Source: Candidatus Thorarchaeota archaeon (GTDB lineage: Archaea; Asgardarchaeota; Thorarchaeia; Thorarchaeales; Thorarchaeaceae). Taken from it: a DNA stretch of 64,000 bases. Below the pieces are notes generated by a model. The model was given only the letters and a program-made list of their open reading frames with translations. It did no database searches and had not been told where the DNA came from. Positions 10,678 to 17,520 of this stretch are shown here, piece after piece. How positions within the stretch are numbered: position 1 is the first letter of the stretch; the number at the start of each line of letters is the position of its first letter. The position numbers and the translations under genes were made by a program. The stretch lies in the NCBI GenBank assembly GCA_021498125.1, contig JAIZWL010000001.1:1230099-1294098 (forward strand), in the 5' to 3' direction.

Positions 10678-10692
10678 GGGAGTCAATGGGTT

Positions 10693-10725
10693 GGGGTGAT
10701 AACCCCCTTCCCTCTCCCTGTGAGG
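10693..10725 (+). terminator. Possible hairpin terminator after the giant gene
   Basis: Stem GGGGT (10693-10697) / ACCCC (10702-10706) with loop GATA, followed by a pyrimidine-rich CTTCCCTCTCCC stretch. It has no real T run, so it is weaker than the other hairpins in the window. Confidence 0.4.
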
Positions 10726-10884
10726 TGAACATATGTCACGAAAAACGAAATGCACAGGTCGATGGCCTTTGTACAAACAACCCTCAAAAGCAAAACTTGA
10801 CAATGGGATTATGTCAGTGATGTGGTCCGCTCGGCAGCCACTTATCGGTTTCAATAATGCCGTATTAATCTGGGGTGATGATTC

Positions 10885-11766
10885 ATGATCCGTGAGATTC
10901 ATGTGTTTAAGGAAGGTCAAACCCTTTTTGAAGACGTAATTGTACCGAACAAAGACTTGGACACGACTGCTGTAATGATGCTGGTTTCTTCCTCTGCTAA
11001 GAAATTGCAGGAATGGAAGATCGATAGCATGGAGATCGAGCGGTTTCGATATGTGTACATGAACTCGCACGATACCCAATTCATACTGACTATGGATAGG
11101 CAGGCATCTACACAGAAGGCAAATGAAGCATTGATGTCTATGGTTTCAAAGTTCATGACGGCCTTTGAGCATAGTTTGGAAACGGATGAGTGGAAGTCGA
11201 CCGATTTTTCCCCGTTCAAAGACGGTTTCAGACGGATAGTTGGCCGTGTTCCTGTTAAAGTGTGTCTTGCCGGGCATGGTGGTACTGGAAAGACGACCCT
11301 CCTAGAGTTGGCGACCCTGCCATCTCAGGCTCCTCCGCAGGAATATGTTCCTACCTTCTTTGGTGATAAAGCTCTTCTAAAGGCCGACTTTGATCCCTAT
11401 GTCTTCAGCATGTTTGACCTTGGTGGGCAGGACCGTTTTGTTCAGGAGTGGGGTAAGATCATTCGGGCTGGCAGTATTGTTATCATAGTCACCGATTCCA
11501 CAAAAGAGAACCTCTCATGGACCAAACGAGTAGCCTATCCTGTTCTGAAGGCCGAACTGCCTTATGCTCGTGCAATCGCTATTGCGAACAAACAGGATCT
11601 GAAAGGGTCTCTCTCTCCAGAAGAGGTGAGCCGTATTCTTGATGTTCCTGCATATGGAATGCAGGCGAACAGACGTGATTTTCGTGACAGATGGCTAAAA
11701 CTCTTGCGGGCTGTAGCCTTTGAAGAGATTGATTTTAAGATAGTAGGTGAGATCGAGGCGGAGTGA
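10885..11766 (+). CDS. Arf-like small GTPase with N-terminal longin-like domain
   Basis: Residues about 1-115 look like a longin-type domain (FRYVYMNSHDTQFILTMD, then a long helix). Residues about 125-293 form an Arf-family GTPase. Visible motifs: P-loop GHGGTGKTT, switch-I threonine in VPTFFG, DLGGQD (the Arf/SRbeta WDxGGQ type), and NKQDL for guanine recognition. The usual SAK motif is not obvious (GMQANRR is at that place). There is no transmembrane helix or lipidation signal. The start ATG follows GGGGTGAT by five bases. It is the first gene of a five-gene run with three coiled-coil proteins. Fusion of a longin-like domain to an Arf-type GTPase recalls the SRalpha-SRbeta pairing of eukaryotes, but a role in membrane traffic or shape is inference. 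Confidence 0.85.
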   Translation: MIREIHVFKEGQTLFEDVIVPNKDLDTTAVMMLVSSSAKKLQEWKIDSMEIERFRYVYMNSHDTQFILTMDRQASTQKANEALMSMVSKFMTAFEHSLETDEWKSTDFSPFKDGFRRIVGRVPVKVCLAGHGGTGKTTLLELATLPSQAPPQEYVPTFFGDKALLKADFDPYVFSMFDLGGQDRFVQEWGKIIRAGSIVIIVTDSTKENLSWTKRVAYPVLKAELPYARAIAIANKQDLKGSLSPEEVSRILDVPAYGMQANRRDFRDRWLKLLRAVAFEEIDFKIVGEIEAE

Positions 11767-11767
11767 A

Positions 11768-12322
11768 ATGAGTGATTCTGAAAGAAAATCAATAATTGAT
11801 GAGAAGGAGCGCAAGCGACTAATCACTGAGATTGGACAGATCAAGGATGTCCTTGACAGTTTCAAATATGGTCTTAATTTTGAAGACTTTGCTGATGAAC
11901 TCTTCAAGACGATAGACCGTCAGACTCTTGCTATTAAGAAGCTCGATGAGAAGATGAATACTATCATTGAGCGTATGGAGCGATTGGAGGCCCAGCTCAA
12001 GGAAGGCATCCGCGTAAGCGTGTCTGGACTTGGCGCATCAGCAGAAGGTGCCACCGAGTCCACCGTGATCATCGAGGAGGAAACGGAAGAAGCTCCTCTG
12101 GAAGATGAACTTGCAAAGATGACACGCGAGGAACTCGAGCGTGAGGCCAGTGAACTGGATATTAAAATTGCAAAGTACTTTGAGAAAGAAAACGAGTACT
12201 CTGAGATGGTGCTCAACGATCCTGCCAGTGCAGAAGAGTATGAACAGAAGGCCGAAGCAGCACGTCGAATGAGACTCGAGGCCGAAGCACGGCTGAGGGA
12301 GATAAAAGATCAACTAGAATAA
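11768..12322 (+). CDS. Coiled-coil protein, unknown function
   Basis: A 184-residue, highly charged, almost wholly helical protein. One coiled coil spans about residues 10-85 (KKLDEKMNTIIERMERLEAQ). A Ser/Gly/Glu linker follows, then a second helix pair at about 110-184 rich in Glu, Arg and Ala. I see no enzyme motif. ATG 11768 lies two bases after the GTPase gene; an in-frame GTG 21 bases upstream would overlap the GTPase and is less likely. Position and spacing say it is made with the GTPase, so it may be an effector or scaffold. That is inferred from context only. Confidence 0.75.
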   Translation: MSDSERKSIIDEKERKRLITEIGQIKDVLDSFKYGLNFEDFADELFKTIDRQTLAIKKLDEKMNTIIERMERLEAQLKEGIRVSVSGLGASAEGATESTVIIEEETEEAPLEDELAKMTREELEREASELDIKIAKYFEKENEYSEMVLNDPASAEEYEQKAEAARRMRLEAEARLREIKDQLE

Positions 12323-12337
12323 AGGGAGTGATAGATA

Positions 12338-12706
12338 ATGGGATTATTTGACAGTTGGCGAAGACGAAAACGAGGTACTCACGAACGCTCACAGGTCAGG
12401 GCCCGAGAAATTCTCGTATCTGACTCTGTGCCCACAAAGGCACCGGTCGTGGCAGAGCTTCCTCCTGAATCTCAAGAGGAGGTTGTGAAGTTAGTAGCGG
12501 AGTACGAGCGTCTTGTAAGGCGACGGGATGAGTTGCAGACTGAACGTAGTCAATTGACAGTTCGTCTTGATAGTGGTGAATTGACAGCGATTGAGTTCAG
12601 AAAGGAGCTCATGTCAAGGATTCAAGAGGCTGCACAAGTGGCTGAACGACTCAAACAGGTCTCGTCTCGCTTAATTGAGTTGGGTTACCGCGGTATACTT
12701 AGGTGA
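12338..12706 (+). CDS. Small coiled-coil protein with basic N-terminus
   Basis: 122 residues. It starts MGLFDSWRRRKRG, a short hydrophobic patch followed by a basic cluster, which could bind acidic membrane lipids. From about residue 45 on it is a helical hairpin or coiled coil (LVAEYERLVRRRDELQTERS, RIQEAAQVAERLKQVSS). GGGAG precedes the ATG. It has no recognised family. It lies between two other coiled-coil genes of the GTPase operon, and its stop codon overlaps the ribosome binding site of the next gene. Confidence 0.75.
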   Translation: MGLFDSWRRRKRGTHERSQVRAREILVSDSVPTKAPVVAELPPESQEEVVKLVAEYERLVRRRDELQTERSQLTVRLDSGELTAIEFRKELMSRIQEAAQVAERLKQVSSRLIELGYRGILR

Positions 12707-12716
12707 GGTGATTCAC

Positions 12717-14144
12717 TTGCCCAGTCCGGATGAACGGACATCTGAAGAAGATGATTCTTCCAAGGTCGAGGAGGAGACCCGCCGTCTCATGGAGAAGGCT
12801 CTTGAAACTGGTGTGTCTACAATATCCTCCTCTGAACCTGAGGTGGTCACCCGTTCGACTTCAACTGCTCGCATGTTAGAAGAGGCCTTCCAGCGCATCC
12901 GTGTGCGAATGGAAGATCTTCTCTCCATGATTGATGATAGTCTCAAAAACACTGAACCGAATGTGGAGCAGCAAGTCTCTGAGGCAATATCCAATATTGC
13001 AACTAAATTGAAGTCTGCTGGACTAGGTGTGTTTTACACAAAAACGATTGTGACCGTCCGAAACGAGCTATCTAGTTCTCTTGCTCCAAGTGATCTTCTT
13101 GAACCTATTCATGAGGCACTGACCGAGGCACATGATCAAGTCGAAGACATTATCACAAAGGCCAGTCGGGGTGCGATTAAGAATGTAGCACGTTCTACTG
13201 GTTCTCTCCAGGCAAAAGTGATCCAGCTCTATGCCTCGCTTCAAGATCGAGAGCGCCAGATTGAGGTGGCGCGTGTAGAACTGTTCCGACTGCGTAAGCA
13301 GATTGCCGAACTCGAAGCCACGCTTGCCCATCGAGATGAAGAGGTCAGTACGGTCCGTGGTGAGATGAGCCTACTACAAGAGTCTTTGAAGGCTCTCGAG
13401 GCTCAGCTTGAAGAGCGTAATCAGGTCATATCCGACCTAAAGAGCCAGTTGACACAGGCGCAGTCCCAGATCGAGCAGCAGAAGGCCATGATCGAGAAGC
13501 TCGGGTCTGCCGAAGAGATCGTTGCCGACTATGAAGACAAACTAATGCGTCTCTCACAGATGGAAGGAGAATTGGCCCGACTCCGTACCGATCTCGAGCA
13601 GCGTGATGAGACGATAAAATACCTTCGAGAGGAGACTGTCAAGTCCTCGGATTATGCTTCAGCCCTTGAAACCAAAGCGACCGAACTCAATGAACAGCTT
13701 GCCAAGAGTGAAGGTGAGATCCGTTCACTTCGCACCGAGAACGAGTCTTTACAGGCACAGATCGCAGAGCTTACAGCTCGATGGAATACACTCTATCAGG
13801 TCGCGGAAGACGAGCCCGCATTTAAGGCATACTTTCTTGTTGCTGATAAGACTCGTGGCATACCCTTGGCGCACCTTTCGGCTGCAATGGGTATACCTGT
13901 GAGACGGCTAAAAGAGGACCTTGAGAAGTTCATTGAGGTGGGCCTTGTCGAGATCGATGGTGGGATTGTACGTCCCCGTGCTCTCTCTGAGGTGGCACGA
14001 GAGATTCAAGGTCAAGAGGATCAGATGATTGAAGAAGTAAAGGCTGAACTTGGTGATGACTCGGAGATTGTCTTGGAGGCTTTTGATCTATCTGAACCAT
14101 TATTTGATGAGGCCTCTGGCTCCGAGGAAAGTGATATGAAGTAA
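12717..14144 (+). CDS. Long coiled-coil protein with C-terminal winged-helix domain
   Basis: About 475 residues. An acidic N-terminus and a helical region (to about 160) lead into a long heptad-rich coiled coil (about 165-365: repeated ELEA, LEQRD, SLRTENESLQ patterns). A winged-helix-like domain follows at about 375-435 (AFKAYFLVADKTRGIPLAHL, GIPVRRLKEDLEKFIEVG), then an acidic C-tail. TTG 12717 is preferred because GAGGTGAT ends five bases before it; the longer TTG at 12675 would overlap the previous gene by 32 bases. The architecture suggests an oligomeric scaffold or tether joined to a nucleic-acid- or protein-binding head. No known homologue is recognised. Confidence 0.8.
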   Translation: MPSPDERTSEEDDSSKVEEETRRLMEKALETGVSTISSSEPEVVTRSTSTARMLEEAFQRIRVRMEDLLSMIDDSLKNTEPNVEQQVSEAISNIATKLKSAGLGVFYTKTIVTVRNELSSSLAPSDLLEPIHEALTEAHDQVEDIITKASRGAIKNVARSTGSLQAKVIQLYASLQDRERQIEVARVELFRLRKQIAELEATLAHRDEEVSTVRGEMSLLQESLKALEAQLEERNQVISDLKSQLTQAQSQIEQQKAMIEKLGSAEEIVADYEDKLMRLSQMEGELARLRTDLEQRDETIKYLREETVKSSDYASALETKATELNEQLAKSEGEIRSLRTENESLQAQIAELTARWNTLYQVAEDEPAFKAYFLVADKTRGIPLAHLSAAMGIPVRRLKEDLEKFIEVGLVEIDGGIVRPRALSEVAREIQGQEDQMIEEVKAELGDDSEIVLEAFDLSEPLFDEASGSEESDMK

Positions 14145-14177
14145 GAGCATACAAATCACCATGTGGAGGATTTATTG

Positions 14178-14516
14178 ATGGAGCAGAAACGACCCCTAAA
14201 AGATGTAATGAGGCAACTCGAAAATTATACACTGGCATGGCATCATTGGCTGATCATACTTGCGCTGTTGAAACTTGGTGGGTCTGCAACAAAGGCTCAA
14301 ATTTTTCCCGTATTCAAAAAGGAAGGGTTCTCGCCTCATGCTGTTGAGGGGATCTTCAAGAGGGACTTGGTCGAACTGGGCGAGGCTATTGATGTTGATG
14401 GTGACATTGAGAATCTGTCAGGTTCAACAATGATCTATCTTACTGATGACACCAAATTCCGGTCATTTATTAAAAAGCATCTCAAATCTGTGGTTCGCAC
14501 ATTAAAGAGTAAATGA
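14178..14516 (+). CDS. Small winged-helix-like protein
   Basis: 112 residues, basic at both ends. The middle has a helix-turn-helix look (LALLKLGGSATKAQIFPVFK, then SPHAVEGIFKRDLVELGEAI) followed by a two-strand wing (TMIYLTDDTKF). ATG 14178 sits seven bases after GGAGGA; the in-frame GTG upstream overlaps that site. It is the last gene of the GTPase/coiled-coil run, 33 bases after the coiled-coil winged-helix gene. DNA binding or protein-protein contact are both possible. Confidence 0.7.
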   Translation: MEQKRPLKDVMRQLENYTLAWHHWLIILALLKLGGSATKAQIFPVFKKEGFSPHAVEGIFKRDLVELGEAIDVDGDIENLSGSTMIYLTDDTKFRSFIKKHLKSVVRTLKSK

Positions 14517-14594
14517 CCGATCTCGGCTCTCTCGTGGCCACGCACTACTTATCATTGCAAATGCTTTTGAGTAAGTAGATACTATATTATTTGG

Positions 14595-14945
14595 TTGTCA
14601 GAGTTGATTCGTGCATCTTCTTGCAAGAACTGTGGTCGGGTCATTGTCCCTCCACGTGAGATCTGCCCCTATTGTGGTCTAACCGCAGGTCATATGGTAC
14701 CTGTGGAGCTAAAGCCTGAAGGGACTGTGGTGAGTTATTCTGTGCTTGAGATGCCCCCCTCTGGTTTTGACCCCCCTGTTCTTCTTGCGCTTGTCGAACT
14801 CGAACGTGGTGCCACTGTCCTGAGTCTTGGTGAAAAACGCCACATCGGAGCGATCTCTATAGGCTCCCGTGTTTCCCTCTATTATGATGATGATAATAGA
14901 CTATGTTTTATTCCCCTCTCTGAAGAACTTAAGACTGCCAAGTGA
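14595..14945 (+). CDS. DUF35 (zinc ribbon plus OB-fold) acyl-CoA-associated protein
   Basis: 116 residues. An N-terminal rubredoxin-like zinc ribbon (CKNCG ... CPYCG) is followed by an OB-fold (GTVVSYSVLEMPPSGFDPPV, ALVELERGATVLS). DUF35 proteins partner with thiolase-fold enzymes and bind CoA substrates; in archaea one bridges acetoacetyl-CoA thiolase and HMG-CoA synthase. Here no thiolase is adjacent, unlike the two thiolase/DUF35 pairs elsewhere in the window, so it may serve one of those. The start is a TTG with no clear ribosome site; TTG 14604 is the alternative. Confidence 0.85.
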   Translation: MSELIRASSCKNCGRVIVPPREICPYCGLTAGHMVPVELKPEGTVVSYSVLEMPPSGFDPPVLLALVELERGATVLSLGEKRHIGAISIGSRVSLYYDDDNRLCFIPLSEELKTAK

Positions 14946-15024
14946 CTGCCTGAGCCAGTTTCAGTGTTTCTTCTTGCTCAGGCAGCTGTAGGCATGGGAG
15001 CGCAAAAGGCATGAACGCTCCCAT
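14946..15024. repeat. Two consecutive stem-loops
   Basis: First stem: CTGCCTGAGC (14946-14955) with GCTCAGGCAG (14976-14985), ten perfect base pairs and a 20-base loop. Second stem: ATGGGAGCG (14994-15002) with CGCTCCCAT (15016-15024), nine perfect base pairs. No T-tract follows either, so simple termination is not assured. They could end or stabilise the DUF35 transcript. Confidence 0.6.
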
Positions 15025-15064
15025 ATGAATTGGGACCGAATCGAACAGTCTGAATACTGTTCAT

Positions 15065-15114
15065 GTAATACTATTACGTAGAAAGCCACTTAAGAGTTAT
15101 GTGTCTACGTAATA
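15065..15114. promoter_or_regulatory. Palindromic operator candidate upstream of RHH regulator
   Basis: Perfect inverted repeat TATTACGTAG (15072-15081) / CTACGTAATA (15105-15114), with an overlapping 13-base palindrome GTAATA-C-TATTAC (15065-15077). It lies 28 bases before the start of a ribbon-helix-helix protein gene. Such repressors usually bind spaced palindromic half-sites and often control themselves, so autoregulation is inferred. Confidence 0.6.
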
Positions 15115-15142
15115 CACATCTATTTACTAGAAGGTCTATTGA

Positions 15143-15487
15143 ATGACCGATGATGAACTAGTCATGAAAATGAACGAGACTCAACTAAGTCTTAGAGAAG
15201 AACTAATGGGCCGTCTCTCAATTGAGGGGTTTGGGTTAAAGAAACGAGAAGTTTCTGTGATGACACGTATGAGTGCTGACATCGTTGAGATACTAGATGC
15301 TCTTATCGAGTTGGAGATATTCAAGAGCCGTTCTGAGGCGGTGGCTGCACTGGTTGAACAGGTCATCTCGGCACGTCGATCGCTCTTTGATCAGATACGA
15401 CTGCATGCATTGGAGATTCGACAGAAGCGAGATACTGCAAAGAAACTCGCCATACGGGCTATCCAAGCAATTCAAGATGATGAGTGA
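15143..15487 (+). CDS. Ribbon-helix-helix (CopG/NikR-like) transcription regulator
   Basis: 114 residues. The central part is a classic ribbon-helix-helix: a strand (REVSVMTRMS), helix A (ADIVEILDALIELEIF), a turn (KSRSEA) and helix B (VAALVEQVISARR). Basic helices follow at the C-terminus (QIRLHALEIRQKRDTAKK). There is no metal-binding or toxin-partner domain, so it is probably a stand-alone DNA-binding protein that works as a dimer. The ATG has a weak AAGGTC site. The palindromes just upstream are candidate targets. The neighbouring acyl-CoA dehydrogenase gene downstream could also be controlled by it. Confidence 0.8.
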   Translation: MTDDELVMKMNETQLSLREELMGRLSIEGFGLKKREVSVMTRMSADIVEILDALIELEIFKSRSEAVAALVEQVISARRSLFDQIRLHALEIRQKRDTAKKLAIRAIQAIQDDE

Positions 15488-15559
15488 CGTTCAGTTCATC
15501 GTCTACTTTGGCTCGTGAGATTTTGGTATCAACTTGGGAGTATTGATTTAAGGTAGTCT

Positions 15560-15585
15560 GTTATGACCAAACATTAGGTCATGAC
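15560..15585. promoter_or_regulatory. Inverted repeat over the acyl-CoA dehydrogenase start
   Basis: GTTATGACC (15560-15568) and GGTCATGAC (15577-15585) pair at 8 of 9 positions and overlap the ATG at 15581. A TATA-like GATTTAAGG lies about 30 bases before the start, so the site would cover the transcription and translation start. An operator is possible. Confidence 0.4.
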
Positions 15586-16759
15586 GATGACAGCGCATCT
15601 TAGTACAATATTATGGACAGAAGAAGAGCTCGAGTTTCGACGTGAGGTTCGAGAGTGGTGTGAACGAGAGATCGCTCCTATAAGTGACGAACTAGACAAG
15701 GGCCCCTATCCTCGTGAGATGATCCGTAAATTAGGAAAGGTCGGCTATATGGCCGTGCTCCATGAGAAGGATGTTGGTGGTTCTCAAAAAGGAGTCTCTT
15801 ATGAGACCATCGTTGCAGAGGAGATCTCTGCGGTCAATGCGGGTTTAGACATGGCCCGAATGGCATCTACGACGCTCTATGGAAAGCCCGTCAGTAAGTT
15901 TGGAACTGAAGAGCAAAAGAAGAAATATCTCACCCCGATCATCACTGGTGATAAGATCGGATGCATCGGTATCACCGAACCGGATGTTGGTTCAGACACG
16001 GCAGGAATGAAGACCCGTGCAGAGAAAGATGGTGATGAATGGATCATCACTGGAGAGAAACGGTTCATCACTAATGGTAGTCAGGCGGACTACATGTGCT
16101 GCTTTGCGATCACCGATCCGACGGTCAAGTCCAAACAGGGTATGACTGCGTTTATTGTGGACACAAAGAGTGATGGGTTCAGCGTGGTCGAGGACCATGA
16201 TTTAATGGGTATGAAATCTGCAAAGGTCTCCCATCTCAAGCTTGATGGGGTTCGTGTTAAACCAGGAATGATCCTTGGGAAAGAGGGTCAGGGTTTCCAG
16301 ATTCTCATGGACGAGCTTGATAGTGAACGTACTGCAATTGCCGCAGAAGCAATCGGGTATGGTCGTACACCATATGAGATCGCGGTCAAGTATGCTAATG
16401 AGCGTGAACAGTTCCATCGTAAGATTAGGATGTTCGAGGGTGTGAGCTTTAAGATTGCCGACATGGCGATCAAGCTTGAGGCCGCACGTGCGCTCACGCT
16501 GACTGCTGCGCGGATGCTTGATGCTGGCATGACGGCGACAAAACAGGCATCAATTGCCAAGGTCTATGCCACTGAGGTGGCCGTACAGATCACGAATGAG
16601 GCCTTACAGATCTTGGGAGGTATCGGGTACACGACCGAATATCCTATCGAGCGATTCCTTCGTGACGCTCGTCTTATGACAATCGGCGGTGGCACTGTCG
16701 AGGTCTTGAGATTTCTGATTCAGCGAGAGATCTACAAGGAATTCTTCCCCGCAAAATAG
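15581..16759 (+). CDS. Acyl-CoA dehydrogenase family flavoprotein
   Basis: 392 residues, full length for the family. The FAD enzyme oxidises acyl-CoA at C2-C3 and passes electrons on, usually to ETF. Both family signatures are present: ITEPDVGSDTAG (131-142) and ILGGIGYTTEYPIERFLRDA. The base in medium/short-chain enzymes is the Glu of YEGT near the C-terminus; here that place reads GGGT (residues 369-372), so the Glu is missing. Residue 249 is a Glu in DSERTAIA, the place used by isovaleryl- and long-chain acyl-CoA dehydrogenases. A branched- or unusual-acyl substrate is therefore more likely, by inference. It stands alone between an RHH regulator and a longin-like gene. Confidence 0.9.
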   Translation: MTMTAHLSTILWTEEELEFRREVREWCEREIAPISDELDKGPYPREMIRKLGKVGYMAVLHEKDVGGSQKGVSYETIVAEEISAVNAGLDMARMASTTLYGKPVSKFGTEEQKKKYLTPIITGDKIGCIGITEPDVGSDTAGMKTRAEKDGDEWIITGEKRFITNGSQADYMCCFAITDPTVKSKQGMTAFIVDTKSDGFSVVEDHDLMGMKSAKVSHLKLDGVRVKPGMILGKEGQGFQILMDELDSERTAIAAEAIGYGRTPYEIAVKYANEREQFHRKIRMFEGVSFKIADMAIKLEAARALTLTAARMLDAGMTATKQASIAKVYATEVAVQITNEALQILGGIGYTTEYPIERFLRDARLMTIGGGTVEVLRFLIQREIYKEFFPAK

Positions 16760-16764
16760 TCAGG

Positions 16765-16800
16765 TGAGGCACTTGCCTCATCTCTTCTGTTTTGGTTGAA
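16765..16800 (+). terminator. Hairpin terminator
   Basis: Stem TGAGGCA (16765-16771) / TGCCTCA (16774-16780), loop CT, followed by TCTCTTCTGTTTT. It lies six bases after the acyl-CoA dehydrogenase stop. Confidence 0.65.
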
Positions 16801-16863
16801 ACAAAAGATTATAGTGCAAGAGATTCGATTGTCATCTATTCTAAGGAAATAGGTTGTGTAAAG

Positions 16864-17415
16864 ATGACAAAGTTAGAGTACCTGATGGTCTACACGCAAG
16901 CAGGCCTGCCAATCTACAGTAAATGTTTTGGAACCTTTTGTAAATCCGCTTTTGAACAACCCGAGATGTTGGCCGGTCTCTTGTCAGCTATTGAGACCAT
17001 ACCCCCCACTCTCTCAGAAGGCCTCTCGTTGAATGCCATCCACATGGGCTCAACAATTATGCGTTTTTCCAAGATCATGCCGAGTGGGCATTCGGTGGTC
17101 ATAGGACTCTCTGAGGACCAGCCTGAAGTTGCTGAGTCAGTCTATGATGCGGTCCATAAAATACTATCAAACGATAGATTTCGAGATGTGGACTGGGGTC
17201 TCATCAGCAGTGAACTTGTGACGGATTTCACAAATGCATTGATCAATGACTATCTTGTTGATGCAATGCACAAGTATGGAGGCTTCAAGGACGAATGCCC
17301 TCTTGGTGACAAGTGTCCGATGCACGCAGATCCTGTCCTCTCTCGACGCCAGCGCATATGGAGTACTATCAGGTCTCATTATGATGACATGAAGCGTCGG
17401 ATGTCGAAAAAATAG
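16864..17415 (+). CDS. Longin-like domain protein
   Basis: 183 residues. The chain starts LEYLMVYTQAGLPIYSK, a beta-hairpin typical of longin-type folds (strand, G-x-P-I-Y, strand). Then follow GLLSAIETIPPTLSEGLSL (helix and strand) and VVIGLSEDQPEVAESVYDAV (strand and long helix). The C-terminal part is helical, with a CPLGDKCPMHAD motif that might hold a metal, and ends basic. Longin-like proteins regulate small GTPases in eukaryotes and are common in Asgard archaea; a role with the nearby Arf-type GTPase is a guess. I take ATG 16864 because the fold begins right there; the frame is open back to a TTG at 16792. Confidence 0.65.
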   Translation: MTKLEYLMVYTQAGLPIYSKCFGTFCKSAFEQPEMLAGLLSAIETIPPTLSEGLSLNAIHMGSTIMRFSKIMPSGHSVVIGLSEDQPEVAESVYDAVHKILSNDRFRDVDWGLISSELVTDFTNALINDYLVDAMHKYGGFKDECPLGDKCPMHADPVLSRRQRIWSTIRSHYDDMKRRMSKK

Positions 17416-17449
17416 GCCGTTATTATATATATAAAGAAAGAAAAATAAG

Positions 17450-17468
17450 AGAGCGGAAAGCCCGCTCT
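17450..17468. terminator. Bidirectional hairpin between convergent genes
   Basis: Stem AGAGCGG (17450-17456) / CCGCTCT (17462-17468). On the minus strand it is followed by a T-rich CTTATTTTTCTTTC stretch. It lies between the stops of the plus-strand longin-like gene and the minus-strand membrane protein gene. Confidence 0.65.
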
Positions 17469-17470
17469 TT

Positions 17471-17520
17471 AGTTCTTCTTGAAGGAAGTTATCTCTCTAG
17501 TTTTTCTTGAAGGAAGTTAT
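17471..17520. repeat. 28-bp-period direct repeat across a stop codon
   Basis: AGTTCTTCTTGAAGGAAGTTAT (17471-17492) recurs at 17499-17520 with one mismatch. The second copy holds the last codons of the minus-strand gene; the first lies beyond its stop codon and in another frame. It looks like a small tandem duplication at the 3' end of the gene. Confidence 0.8.

Noticed and set aside
16792-16863. N-terminal extension of the longin-like protein from TTG 16792
   Set aside because: The longin-type first strand begins at ATG 16864; the extension has no fold signal and starts within the terminator region of the previous gene.
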